A stretch of DNA of 64,000 nucleotides from Lonicera japonica (lineage: Eukaryota > Streptophyta > Magnoliopsida > Dipsacales > Caprifoliaceae), in contig CM038467.1 in assembly GCA_021464415.1 (NCBI GenBank), positions 9,627,411 to 9,691,410 on the forward strand, given 5' to 3'. This document shows positions 11,969 through 23,395 of the stretch, piece by piece; the stretch's first letter is position 1, and each line of letters begins with the position of its first letter. The notes beneath the pieces are model-generated. The model did no database searches, was not told the origin of the DNA, and saw only the letters and a list, made by a program, of their open reading frames with translations. The translations under genes and the position numbers were made by a program.

Positions 11969-12717
11969 GGTGGCGTTTAGTAAAAAAACTAAAAACTGAA
12001 CATTGAAATTGAAAACTGAAAAAGCTGTTTGTTTACTTCTAAAAATTGTATCTGAAAAAATGTTGTTTGTTTAAATATAACACATCTGAAAACTGAAATT
12101 TTTTTTATTATGACCATTTTGCCCTTATTAATTGAGTGAGTACATTTTAAAATCATCTTTCAAAATAAATCCTCATTTTACTTAACACCCAAAATAAAAA
12201 TAGAACAATCAACAAAATCAATCAATCTGCAGCAAACAATCAATCTGGAAATGGTGAACATTTCTAGCTTAAAACCCAACAATGGAGCCATATGTGTTGC
12301 ATTTGTGTAAGTGTGTGCGTGTGTGTGAAAGAGAGAGATCTTACTGGAGGGTGGAGAACGGCGACAGTGGAGGTGGAGAATGGCGAACGGCGACGACAAT
12401 GGAGGTGGAGAACGGCGACGATGGAGGTGGAGAGCGGCGTGGACTTTTGAAAAAAGAGCGAGGGTAGAGTTATGTGTAATTTTGAGAAAAGAGAGAGGGC
12501 AAAGTGGACTTTTTGCACCTTTTAAAATTAAGTTTCAGATTTAAGTGGCAACTTTGTCACTTAAAATTTTGGATGAAATTTTTTAGTTTTAAGTGGTAAA
12601 AATTAAGTGGCCACTTAAATTTTTTAGTTAGTGAACAACTTTGACAACCACTTAAATCTAAAAATTTTAAGTTTTCAAATTTAAGTGGCAAATTAAGTGG
12701 CAAGTGAACGAGGCCTA
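11969..12717. mobile_element. Nonautonomous TIR element carrying a GC-rich minisatellite
   Basis: The left edge 'aaggtggcgtttagt' and the right edge 'gtgaacgaggcctaa' are imperfect inverted repeats. Subterminal 'cttaaatttt' and 'aaatttaagtggc' motifs recur inside the right half, which is usual for MITE-type elements. No transposase frame is present. Borders are approximate and no TSD was confirmed. Confidence 0.4.
12344..12440. repeat. GC-rich minisatellite, unit about 20-28 bp
   Basis: Roughly four copies of 'ggaggtggagaacggcgac', with variable joins, form the most GC-rich patch of this region. It sits inside the 11969-12717 element. Frames through it are repeat-encoded and not convincing genes. 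Confidence 0.8.
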
Positions 12718-13696
12718 AGATATTCTCCCGATTAGGTATTTACCCATATATATAGGTTACGATTTCAAATTGTTTTTCCTTCTTCCCACGAATCCTTAAC
12801 TGCTATTCGTACTGAATTTGTTCAAAGTCTTTTTTTCTTTTCTAAATTGAGTACGATCGACTAGGCTCAGCCCTTTTGTTTTAATGTTTGGATTTAAACC
12901 TTACCAATTAGACCAATTGAGGTATCAACTGTAAAATTGTGTTTCTTCTGAGAGATTAAGAAAGAAAATCACATAATTTTCCTTATTCAGAGTTCAGATT
13001 CACATATAGAAAACCACCCTATTTATAAAATATTCACAATGTGTTGCTATTTATTTGCTGCAGGAGGATAGTAACTTAATTCTAAGTATTACAACAGAGA
13101 AGAGAAAGGGACTATTTGGACCAATTCACCAATATATATATATATGTACAAAAGTATGCATCCTAGTTCTAATAAGGTACAGAAGGTGAGTTACACATTT
13201 TTTTGGTTTTGCGTTGGTTATTATTGTTGATACATACTGAAGTTATCTCCTTTCCTTTATGATAATATGCTTAAGTACACATCTCCCCGTGATTTGGATA
13301 ATTACAGTAACCTCCCTTGTCGAAATTTTTCCGCGTATGATTTGCCAATTGCCATCCATAGTACAGTAACCTTCCCAACAAAAATTGTGTGATTGGGTTG
13401 CCATCCATAGTTAACCATTGCCAATTTACAATAAATTAGTTATGTTGTGTAATTAAAAGAATTTTTTGAAGACACTTTTGTCCAAAATACAAACCCCCCC
13501 GACAACAACCCCCAAGACACAAAAGGATATCTTACTTAACTTTATTGGAGAGAAACTGCGAGCAATTATCAAAACAGTTGGAGGTGATGTGTAATTGTGC
13601 TTTAGTGTGGTAGATACTTGTATGATTTTACCCACTTGTAATTTTCCATTAATGTCTTAAAATATGTGCATTGTTTGTTGCTCCTGTATCCGTATT

Positions 13697-14022
13697 TGTT
13701 GGTTTTTGGGCTAGTTGGTTTAGTCAAATAAAGACACCCATAGTGGACCTTAGGGTTTCAAAGCCCTTTAAGCCTAATGATATATATATTTAGGTCTTTA
13801 GACCTAAATAAGATACACAATACACAACAGAATTAGAGGCGGTCGTCATCTCTTCTCAAGCACATTCTAGGATTCCTTGTATAGAGTACTTGAAGCCGTG
13901 GGCACAGTGGTGGTCGTTCGTATAACGCTACACAACGCGAGTATCGTAAGGCTAATTTCACAAGATCCAATATTATTTTCGCTGTGCATACATGTACGCA
14001 TACTTGTATTAGTTTTCCAACA
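13697..14022 (+). repeat. 5' LTR of copia element 13697-19007
   Basis: 326 bp, TGTTGG...CCAACA. It holds a near-perfect palindrome, 'ttaggtctttagacctaa', right after a TA run. The palindrome is conserved in the 3' LTR and lies where the promoter would be expected. Confidence 0.92.
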
Positions 14023-14036
14023 TTGGAATCAGATGA
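14023..14036 (+). other. Primer-binding site of the copia element
   Basis: 'ttggaatcagatga' follows the LTR directly and resembles the tRNA-iMet-complementary site (TGGTATCAGAG...) usual for plant copia elements, with mismatches. Confidence 0.65.
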
Positions 14037-14289
14037 ATACGTATTGGTCTTCGTACATAAATCACACATGTGTATTTTTTTGGTGCCATCGCTTCAAGCT
14101 GGGATCTTTTTTGCTTATAATATATACACATATATATATATATATATGCAATTGCCGATTGGACTTTTAACTTGCAGCTTGGACTTTTAACTTGCAGCTC
14201 CTTTTTTTGTTAAATATATATATATGTTTTTAGTGTGATGTGGTATACATATATATATATATATATAAGTGATGTGATTTTCGATAGTG

Positions 14290-14860
14290 GGTTGCTTACT
14301 TAAAAAAAATCTGTTTTTTTGAAAAAAACAGTTTTTCCTTTTTTTACTGTTTTAAGAGGAGAAAAAGAGTTTTTTTTTTATTAAAAAATAAAACAGTTTT
14401 GTTTTTCTGTTTTTAAGAAAAACAGTTTTTTTATTTATTAGAAAATAAAACAGTTTTTTTATTTATTAGAAAATAAAACAGTTTTTTTATTTATTAGAAA
14501 ATAAAACAGTTTTGTTTTTCTGTTTTTTGGAAAAACAGTTTTTTATTTATTAGAAAATAAAACAGTTTTTGTTTTTCTGTTTTTTTGGAAAAACAGTTTT
14601 TTATTTATTAGAAAATAAAACAGTTTTGTTTTTCTGTTTTTTGGAAAAACAGTTTTTTTTATTATTAGAAAATAAAACATTTTTTGTTTTTCTGTTTTTT
14701 GGAAAAACAGTTTTTTGATTATTAGAAAATAAAACAGTTTTTTTTTTTGTTTTTTGGAAAAACAGTTTTTTATTTATTAGAATATAAAACAGTTTTGTTT
14801 TTATTTTTTTTGGGAAAAACAGTTTTTTGTTTATTAGAAAATAAAACAGTTTTTTTTGAG
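14290..14860. repeat. Minisatellite of ~57-60 bp units in the copia leader
   Basis: About ten copies of a unit made of 'ttagaaaataaaacag', 'ttttgtttttctgtttttt' and 'ggaaaaacag'. Each unit contains inverted motifs (ctgttttt / aaaaacag) able to form small hairpins. It lies between the primer site and the gag stub. Open frames across it are artefacts of the repeat. Confidence 0.88.
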
Positions 14861-15184
14861 GTGTTTTTTTTGCTACGACACATGCAATTTTTGATATTAT
14901 TTACTGTTATATATATCATCATTGTGTTGCATGTTTTATCTATTTTATATATAGTGGGAGTGTAGTGGTAGATTAAAGCTCCTATACAATTTTTGCGCGT
15001 AATTTAAATTTTAAATTTAATAATATTCACATGATGGGGGAGATGATTTTGAGCGTAGCGATCTTTCGATCTCGTGTCATGTGTGAACTATTAAATTTTA
15101 TTTAAGATTTGTGCTGCAAAATATTATGTGTGATGTGCTGATGATAATATCCTTATTAAATATCCTTATTTTTGCGCATATTAG

Positions 15185-15290
15185 ATGACTTCTAAGAGCA
15201 TTGTTACTGACTTAAACAAAGGAGAGAAATTGGATAGTGACAATTATGATATTTAACACCGTAAAATCCAATATCTCCTTATTCCAGTAA
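15185..15290 (+). pseudogene. copia gag N-terminal stub
   Basis: ATG 15185 starts MTSKSIVTDLNKGEKLDSDN..., then a TAA where the expected Trp of the 'YDIWH' motif would be, then 'HRKIQYLL'. This is the typical start of a plant copia Gag. About 35 codons in, the sequence jumps to the pre-integrase region, so the rest of gag, the zinc knuckle and protease are absent. Confidence 0.75.
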
Positions 15291-15309
15291 TAACAATTCT
15301 ATTTCTTTT

Positions 15310-16141
15310 GTGACTTATGCTGATAATTCTACAATTTGGCATGCTAGACTTGGTCATATAGGTCAGGACATAATGAATCGATTAGCTAGAGAGGGCTTAT
15401 TAGGTCAGCTCGCTAAAGTTAATTTGCCCAATTGTGAGCATTGCTTAGTAGGAGGGCACTAGAGCATCTTTTCTTTTGCAATTAGTACATTCATACATCT
15501 GTGGCCCACTTAGTGTGAGGGCAAGGCATGATGCTAGCTATTTCATCACATGTATAGATGACTACACACGTTATGGTTTTGTATATTTGATCTCCCACAA
15601 GTCTGAAGCATTGGATTGCTTTAAGCGTTTTATGAGGTTGGTTGAGAATCAAAGTGGAAGGACCATTAAGGCTCTCCGTACTGATCGTGGACGTGAGTAT
15701 TTATCTGAGCTATTTAAGCAGCTCTGTGATGAAAAAGATATTCAGAGGCAGTTAACTACTCCATATACTCCGCAACAAAATGGTGTAGCGGAGAGAAGGA
15801 ATAGAACCCTTTTGGATATGGTTAGATCGATGATGGCGCAAGCTAACCTCCTAATATCTTTCTGGGGGAATGCTATCTTAGCTGCTGCCTACATCCTCAA
15901 CCACGTGCCTTCTAAATCTATTTCATCAACGCCTTATGAGCTTTGGACGGGCAGGAAGCCTGACTTAAGTCATTTGCGCCCATGGGGCGCGGCGGAATAT
16001 GTTCACACTAGTTCTCATTCGCATGGGAAACTAGGCCCTAGGGTGCATAAGTGCATATTCATTAGATATTTTGAGAAATCTAAAGGATATGTGATGCTTG
16101 GTGAACAAGAAGATGGAACGGTTTCTGAAATTGAGTCATGA
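15310..16141 (+). pseudogene. copia pre-integrase and integrase, catalytic Asp lost
   Basis: The GAG-pre-integrase piece (WHARLGHIG..., then CEHC) is followed by a short frame break near 15455 and an integrase core open to 16141. The DDE core is incomplete: the first Asp of the usual HSDICGP motif is Tyr (TAC at 15494-15496), while the second Asp (LRTDRGREY) and the Glu (GVAERRNRTL) remain. The integrase would be inactive even before counting the deletions. Confidence 0.85.
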
Positions 16142-16429
16142 GATGTGGATTTCCTAGAAAAGGAATTCCCCAAGAGAGGGGATGTGGACGGAAACATTAA
16201 GTTGTTTGAAATGGTCGAATCGAACGAAGGCGTTTCAAATTCGAATGAGGATGTTAAGAGCGACTCGCTTCCTAGTGGGAGTGTGCGACCTCTTAGTGTG
16301 AGTGTCCCTCTATTAAAGACTGATCCCAAAGTCCACACTTGCGTAGGCGCAATCGTGAAAGTATCACACGTCGTTGTTTTGAGATTGAGGGGGTAGCTTT
16401 CATGTGTACTCCGCAAGATTTAGATGAGT

Positions 16430-17575
16430 CTAGAAATTATCAGGAGGCTATCACATCCCCTACTTTGATTGAATAGAAAGCTGCAATGATTGATGAGATA
16501 GAGTCTATGAGGAAGAACAATGTCTGGGACTTGGTAGATCTTCTGCCGAGGCGAAAGATTATTGGAAACAAATGGGTTCTAAAAGTCAAACGTAAGGCAG
16601 ATAGTTCCATTAATAGGTATAAAGCTCGCCTTGTGGCGAAAGGCTACACCTAAAAGGAAGGCGTTGACTATGAGAAAACGTTCTCACTGGTAGTGAGGTT
16701 TGCCTCAATCCACCTCATTCTAGCTATTGTCGCTCATATGGATTTAGAACTTTTTCAGATGGACGTTAAAACTGCATTTCTTAATGGAGAACTAGATGAA
16801 AAAATCTATATGGATCAACCTGTTGGTTTTATAGCTAGCGGGAAAGAGTGCAAAGTTTGCAAGCTCAAACGATCCATTTATGGGTTGAAGCAGTCATCTA
16901 GATAATGGTACCTGAAATTTCATCGAGCCATTTCTTCAAATGGGTTTACGATGATCGAGAAGGACCACTGTGTGTACGTTAAACATTCTGGGAATATTTT
17001 CTTGATTCTCTCTTTGTATATATACGACATACTATTAGCTGAAAACAACAAGGAGATGGTTGTCGCCACACAAACGTGGTTATCTTCAAATTTTGAAATG
17101 AAAGACATGGGCGATGCAAGCTATGTGCTCGGAGTTAAGATCCTAAGAGATCGATCAAGGAAACTTCTTGGTTTGTTTCAAGAAACTTACATAAAATATG
17201 TACTTGAACGGTTTCAGATGCAAGCTTGTAAACCCATTGACACTCCTGTTGAAAAAGGGTAATACCTTAAGTCTGGATATGTATCCTAAGACTCCTGATG
17301 AGAAGGAGAAGATGGATCGTGTTCCGTATGCTAACGCTATTGCTAGCCTTATGTATGCAATGATGTGTACTCGACCCGACATTTGTTATGCAATTGGTCT
17401 TGTCAGTAGGTTCCAAGGGAACCCAACCATTTTCTTCGTGACATGGTTCCGCAAAAGGAGGTGATCTTTAAGCATATCTCTACTAGTCGCATGGTTGCGG
17501 ACCCCTTGACTAAGCCTATAGTTAGAGACGTTTACCATGCTCATGTTAGGAGTCTAAGGCTACGTAGATTGTGAT
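16430..17575 (+). pseudogene. copia reverse transcriptase with truncated RNase H end
   Basis: RT motifs in order: NKWVLKVKRKAD, RYKARLVAKG, FQMDVKTAFLNGELDE, YGLKQSSR and FEMKDMGDASYVLG. Stops at 16474-16476, 16651-16653 and 16903-16905 break the frame. The YVDD box reads YIYD, so a catalytic Asp is replaced by Tyr, a second Asp-to-Tyr loss in the same element. A frame change near 17262 leads into the connection region. A deletion near 17435 removes most of RNase H, leaving only its C-terminal tail (HISTSRMVADPLTKP). Confidence 0.85.
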
Positions 17576-18677
17576 TGTTTGCTTCCTGACCATAGAGGAT
17601 ATTTGATGTCGTTGATATTATTATTAATAAATTTTTAGAATTTATTGCTCTTATGTTATTGTTTTAATATAAATTCTAGCACACACTTTATTCATGGTTG
17701 GGATATTATGGTATGAGTATGTCAATAGGTATAGATCGACTCTCTCACACGAGTGATCGCATTTGACGCGCGAAAGGCGAGCAAAGATGAGACACGTCAG
17801 GCTTATGGCGCTGTGATAGCGAGCTGAGCTGACATTGATTGAAGTGTCGACTTAAAAAGGGCCAAGATAAAGTCTTTCGAAGACTGAATATGGATACCCC
17901 ACTATTCATATATAACCTGTGAATAGCCGGATGCGAAATTTCAACTAGGCGCTGAGACGAGCGAGCAAGTAGATTTTTCGGGATATGTGCTTGACAACGA
18001 CTGAACTAAGATTTGTACGGTGTTTGATAGTGACGTACGGTCTTTATTGAAAGAGAACTCCACCGTAACATGTAAGTCATACTGCATGTGCTTGGCGACC
18101 TATATAAGGAAGTGAAAGAATGATCCATGCTTTTTAATTGTGTGAGTCCTTATGGATTGATACAATATGTACGATCCTCTACTATTTTTGCCTTACGTGA
18201 TTTTTAACTGTATCATGAAGAGAAAGTTTAGTGTATACTACTTTGATGTGTGTATCCTATGGCTAAGACTGATACGGCCTAAAGGGATATCGTTGGAAAA
18301 GCAATTGAATATAATCTAAGTGATATGAGGGTGAAAGGATGACTGTTTGGTAGCACGTTAAAGTTTTATGATCATTGGTACCAAGTTATGTCGTTTTCTG
18401 AGAGTAATGACGTAGCTGTGAGAATAAAACAGAAGAGGTTTAAGCATTGATCTGAGATGTGACTCCGAGAGATTGGAGATGCTTAATCTGAATGTGGCTA
18501 AATAGGTCAGAGGTAGAACAAGACGCTATGGGGATGTTTTATGCTGGTTCTTTGGGAATTTGGCATAGTACTCCAAAATTTCATTCTCAGGTGGCTTGCG
18601 GTCGCACAGCTCATTTACTAAGTATGAACAGAGAATCTAGAATGGTGTAAGGGAGAATGTGATTATTTGCCCACTAT
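17576..18677. other. Noncoding 3' region of the copia element
   Basis: About 1.1 kb between the end of pol and the polypurine tract. It is less AT-rich than the surroundings and has no long frame. It contains several short structured motifs such as 'gatgcttaatctgaatgtgg'. Confidence 0.6.
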
Positions 18678-18691
18678 GTGCGAGTGGGAGA
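18678..18691 (+). other. Polypurine tract of the copia element
   Basis: 'gtgcgagtgggaga' lies immediately 5' of the 3' LTR, in the position and with the composition expected of a plus-strand primer. Confidence 0.7.
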
Positions 18692-19007
18692 TGTTGGTTT
18701 TTGGGCCAGTTGGTTTAGTCCAATAGGGGCACCATAGTGGGCCTTAGGGTTTCAAAGTCCTTTAAGCCTAATGATATATATTTAGGTCTTTAGACCTAAA
18801 TAAAATACACAATAGAATTAGAGGCGACCGTCATCTCTTTTCAAGCACATTTTAAGGTTCCTTGTATAGAGTACTTGAAGTTGTAGGCACAGTGGTGGTC
18901 GTTCGTGTAACGCTACACAACGCGAGTATCGTAAGGCTAATTTCACAAGATCCAATATTATTTTCGCTGTGCATACAGGTACGCATACTTGTATTAGTTT
19001 TCCAACA
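18692..19007 (+). repeat. 3' LTR of copia element 13697-19007
   Basis: 316 bp, TGTTGG...CCAACA, close to the 5' LTR with scattered substitutions and an ~8-bp deletion near 18810. Followed by the TSD gtatt. Confidence 0.92.
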
Positions 19008-19106
19008 GTATTTGTTTGCAATTTTAATTTAAATAAATCTGGAGACTAAATTATTTTTTCTTTCTATTGTTTCAATCAACAGTGCAGTAGGAGCAGAAGG
19101 CCTTTA

Positions 19107-21556
19107 ATGGTGGATCGGATTAGTGAATTGCCAGAGGACATTCTTGCTGTGATCTTGTCCTTCCTGACAATGAAAGAAGCAGCATGTACCGGCATTCTCT
19201 CTCAACAGATGGAAAATGTTGTGGACATTTTTCATTGGTAGCTTGGAATTCGATGGCTTAAAGGTGCTTCAGAAAATTGATTTTTCTCGGGAATATGGGT
19301 TATTGGAACTAGAACAGATCAAGTTTGTAAGTTGGGTGAATCAAATATTGAACGCACACAAAGGTGCAACCATTGACGAATTAAGAGTTTGATTTGATTT
19401 AGATTTAAGTTTTGGATCAGATATTGATAGTTGGATTAACTTTGCCCTACAAAAGAGAGTGCAGCAACTTGAGCTGTTTTTCGAGCTACTTGGTATGAAT
19501 TGGCAACGTTGCTACAATTTTCCAGAACATTCTCTTGGCAATTCAAATATTAATTGCCTAACTTCCCTGAAGTTGCACTATGTAGGTGTGACCTAAGACA
19601 TTCTTGAGTACCTTCTTTCCAACTGTCCCCATATTGAATCTGTATGTATTTCAGCGTCACCATGCCTGTTAGGTTTGAAAATTTTGCCTACATCTCTGAA
19701 GCTAAAGTATTTGGAGATAGTCCACTGCCACCATCTGAAGTTTCTAGAAATTTCTACCATAAATATTACGCCGTTGACATACTCTGGACCACAAATAGAA
19801 CTTTGTTTGAAGAATGTTCCAAATCTCGCTGCTTTATCATTTGGAGGATATTACGCTGAAAACATAATTCAGGACAAGAACTTCCGTCCGCTTTCTATCT
19901 CCCTCTCTCAGATAGCAAAGCTTGGATTGGACTTAGCTGCATTGGTGAGTAAATAACGTTTTGTTTTGTTCGTTTAATTTATTTATTTATATATATTTTT
20001 TTGCGAACAAGGGTGATCAATGGTTCTGATCCTTCCTTATTGTTTCTTTCTTCAGTGTATAACTGTTTTTTCAGATTTCCTAGATTCAAGAATCTCGAGC
20101 AATTGGAATTGCTAGTGAATACAACTGATTGCTGGAGTCTCCTTTCTTGCACCTCACTGTTAAGGGCGTGCCCCATTTTGTATAGATTTTCCATTCAGGT
20201 GAGGACCGTTAATTTTACTATTGCAAGTTTAGAATAATTAGGTATATTTACAAATATTCTTCTTTTTAATATTTTGGGATATTGAAGCCTCTTATACCAT
20301 CTCAGTGATCGCCAAAAAGTGCATTTTTTAACCTCCAATATGCGGAGGCTTTCTCCAAAGTCTATATCTGTTTTGAACTTGTCTCTTTTGGTCCTTTTAG
20401 AATTAGATGTAGAGTAAATATCATATTTAGTCAGCCAAACTATTCTAACATTTTAGAAAATAATCACCCAACTAAAATTGGTTCCATCTAAGTCATTAAA
20501 TTAATTATTTGGTTATAATTTGCCCACTTTGTTAAAAAAGCCCGTTGGCCATTCACATGACCAACTTCAGGGGCATTTTCGTCATCTTCATTCTCTTTGG
20601 CCATCTTCATCTTCTCCAGCCATCCTTACTTCTCCGGCGACTTTTTCTCTTTCTCTTCTCTGGCCATCCCTTTCTCTCTCTCTTTCTCAACCCAAAAATC
20701 CTCTCTGTCTTTCCCTACATCTTCTCTCACTCACGCACTCAGCCCTTACATAAATGGTTTTTGGGGTTATGAGTAGCATGATCCCAACAATGGTTCTCAC
20801 AAACAAATCCCCAAATTTGTAGCCCTAATTTCTCAATTGAAGAACTCACACTTGCTGGGGTTTTTTAACGAAGTGGGCAAATTGAAATCAAATAATTAGT
20901 TTAGTGACTCATATGGAACCAATTTTAATTGTGTGACTATTTTTAAAATGTTAGAATAATTTGGTGACCAAATATGATATTTACTCTAGATGTACGGACC
21001 AGAGCAATATCAGTATTTCTATCCTTTTTATCCTCGCCCAATTTGCAGGAATAGATTGTATTTCAACAGTCCATGTTGCGTATCATTTTGGTAGATTACC
21101 ATCCCCAAAATTCAAGCCCACCATAAATTTATTATGCCGTTTGAATTAATATGTTTGTCTCTCGTCATTTTTCCGTGCCTCATAATCAATCTTGTTTCGT
21201 GTATCTTACAAACATTTGAGATTGATTATATATGTGAAATTGACATTTATTTTGCATCTTTTTGGTAGATGGAGTGGTTGGATGAACCTTGCAAAATACG
21301 AAAGATCGAAGAGAAAAGCATTAAGCTAAAATGTCTAAAGGTGGTCGAATCGAGGTGGTTTCGTGGGAGTACAACTGATGTGGAGTTTGCTATGTTTCTC
21401 TTTACGAATGCTCCGTATCTTGAGAAGATAAAAGTGGATACTCGTAATCCTTATTGTGTGGGAACCCCATTTGAGGTGTTGGATAATGAGAAGGTCATTG
21501 CAAAAGAGTGTGTGCTACACAGCTGGCAATCAGTTTCTCTCCAAGTGCAGAATTAG
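19107..21556 (+). pseudogene. F-box/LRR/FBD-type gene, copy 2, heavily degraded
   Basis: Same three-exon layout as copy 1: about 19107-19944, 20056-20198 and 21269-21556. Defects are an extra A in the F-box near 19205 (frameshift; copy 1 has ctctcacagatgg), TGA at 19390-19392 and TAA at 19594-19596 where copy 1 has Gln codons, one base missing at the start of exon 2, and a shifted C-terminal end. The Leu codon that is a stop in copy 1 is intact here, so the two copies were disabled independently. Intron 2 holds a 575-bp transposon. Confidence 0.85.
20412..20986. mobile_element. Nonautonomous TIR element in intron 2 of F-box copy 2
   Basis: Bounded by 8-bp direct repeats tagatgta (20404-20411 and 20987-20994). 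Ends are gagtaaatatcatattt... and its inverse ...aaatatgatatttactc, with inverted similarity running inward for about 100 bp. Copy 1 has the uninterrupted 'gaattagatatgaacctgag' at this place, confirming insertion. An 8-bp TSD suggests hAT and the long TIR suggests MULE; the class is undecided. No transposase is present; the interior is CT-rich. Confidence 0.85.
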
Positions 21557-22088
21557 AAGTACTTTGAAGTGCAGAATTGGAAGTACTTTGAGGGATCACC
21601 TTCCCGTGCTATTGCATTAGAACTGAGGTTGGTATGTCACACCGATTAATCAACAGTATTATTGCTATTCAGATAATAATCTATTGGACTAGTTAGATCA
21701 GAGTCATCAGACTATTATGGTCTAGTAGTTTTCTAGTTGTTGTAAGTATGATTTGAGGTTCTTGTGGGGGATTAATTACATCTTTTTAATGTTAAGGTGG
21801 CTATCTGTCTCTTTTGAACATGCTACTTTTATAGTTTTATATTCAGTGATGCTTTTTTTATTTTGAATCTTTTTGAAGTCATTATTAATCCGGTCTTGCT
21901 GAATATTTTCGTCTCGATGAGCCAAAGTGCAATCCCCCCCTTCTCCCTCTCTTTTTTCTATTGTGTTTTGTTTTGCTTTTGAAAGTGCATTTGAGGAGGG
22001 AAGACAGAGCTCTGTTGGTTGAAGTTACCAGCGTGGATGGGGGTTTAGAATAGCCTAGTACATGCATATTTTTTTAAGAAACATTTAA

Positions 22089-23173
22089 AAATTAAGGGTG
22101 TTACTAAATACACACCCCTTTTCTCTTGGTTCCACTACACTAAAAAAGGGAAAAAACCATATTTTTTCTGTTTACACACCACCATCTTTTCATCCCCTTC
22201 CACCGCGGCCTCCAGCAAATTCCAGTGACCGCCGAAAAACATATGTGGAAAATGATCTGCTGTTTGTCTCACCCAATCCCCACCCGACAAAAATACCAGT
22301 ATGTCTCTCTTTCCTTTACAAATCTTCAAAGTATCATTTCTTTTTTTAGAAGGGTCTGTTCAAAACTTTGAAAAATAAACCCTTTTCTCTCTCTTTGGTG
22401 GAGGAAGAAAGAAAGAAACTCTAACTCTATATGCATTTTCACTCGTTACACCGCAAGCAAGTTTGCTATCTTTCATCGTTAGTTTGGCTGAGTATTTTAT
22501 TTTTTCCGACCTTACAGGCTACACTTACTCGGGCCATGTCAAGTGAATAAGTGTATACTTACTCTGGCCATGTCAAGTAAGTGAGAGTACCCATCCCCAA
22601 CTAGTATGTATACGCATACTCCCCCCGTGTCAAGCGAGTAAATGTACACTAACTCTACCCATGTCAAGCAAGTATGCACTTATTGTCTTACACTTGCTCG
22701 CTTGACATGGGGAGTAAATATTCATTATACAGTTAGGATCTGGGCGAGAGGAGTGGGAGTGATTCAGGTGATGGTTGGAGAAAAATGGGAGGAATGAAAA
22801 AGATAATGAATATCGGAGCATGTTCCAGCCACAGGTTTGCTCCTCCTTACCTTCCTCTTTTGGTCTACCAGAATGCAGAGGCACACTTTCTTTCATTATA
22901 CATTTGTTTTTTTGTTTTGTTTTGTGGGATATTTGTGGTGTTTTAAGCACTTGAGATTTTGTGGTGTTTTAAGCACCAAAGAAGATGATGGGTGGTGGTT
23001 TTAGCTGGAGGAGTGAAGATGGCGGTGCTGGCGGAGGGGTGGAGGGAGGAGGAAGAAATGGAGTGGTGTGTGGGAGTAATAGTGAGTGGGGTGAAACTAA
23101 GAAGTGGAGCAGAACCAAGTTATTTAGTACGTGTTTAGTAGCACCCAGTAAAGGTGGGTAATGCACCCTTTAA
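22089..23173. mobile_element. TIR element downstream of F-box copy 2
   Basis: The left end 'aagggtgttactaaatacac' with nearby 'cttggttcc' is mirrored by 'ggaaccaag'-like sequence near 23110 and 'gtgtttagtagcaccc' followed by '...gcaccctt' at the right. The interior (22150-23100) has no recognisable coding frame and includes the 22510-22712 repeats. Copy 1 lacks this ~1.1 kb at the corresponding place. TSD uncertain because the ends lie in TTAA-rich sequence. Confidence 0.6.
22510..22712. repeat. Short degenerate repeat around 'catgtcaag(t/c)gagtaa'
   Basis: About five plus-orientation copies of a motif like 'ggccatgtcaagtgaataag', followed by 'tgtac/tatac', occur at 35-60 bp spacing. One inverted copy, 'cgcttgacatgggg', lies at about 22699-22712. 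Together they could fold as a hairpin with the preceding copy at 22656-22675. Confidence 0.65.
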
Positions 23174-23395
23174 TTCTTATCAAGATCAACCTCCCAAAGG
23201 CATGACTGACGACTGTCTATGGTATCGATGAACTTTAATGGAAAATTAAAGATCTATGGACACGACACAACGCATTGATAGAACTGTTGTGAGGCATACG
23301 TAATGTACTTCTAACTTCTGCTTTGTTCTGATCTGGTAACATAATTCTGGAGTGGTTTAGATTCTTGGTTCTGGACTTGTTTGCGCTTGAACACA

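Larger units (their letters stand above)
13697..19007 (+). mobile_element. Ty1/copia element, complete ends, internally deleted
   Basis: Both LTRs start TGTTGG and end CCAACA and are flanked by the 5-bp target duplication gtatt (13692-13696 and 19008-19012). Order: LTR, primer site, minisatellite-bearing leader, gag stub, pre-integrase and integrase, reverse transcriptase, a fragment of the RNase H end, ~1.1 kb of noncoding 3' sequence, polypurine tract, LTR. Most of gag and all of protease are missing at a junction near 15290, most of RNase H near 17435. The LTRs differ at about 20 positions plus small indels (count by eye), so the insertion is not recent. It lies in the 5' flank of F-box copy 2. 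Confidence 0.92.
13141..23395. repeat. Segmental duplication, copy 2 (interrupted F-box segment)
   Basis: Homologous to 1604-5390 in the same orientation and order. The copy is expanded from about 3.8 to 10.2 kb by insertions: the copia element 13697-19007, the TIR element 20412-20986 and the TIR element about 22089-23173. At the first two sites copy 1 shows the empty site, so these insertions followed the duplication. Confidence 0.8.

Noticed and set aside
12264..12518. Minus- and plus-strand frames across the GC-rich minisatellite
   Set aside because: Their repetitive peptides follow from the minisatellite on either strand; not genes.
16015..16416. 133-codon minus-strand frame
   Set aside because: It is antisense to copia integrase and the linker before RT.
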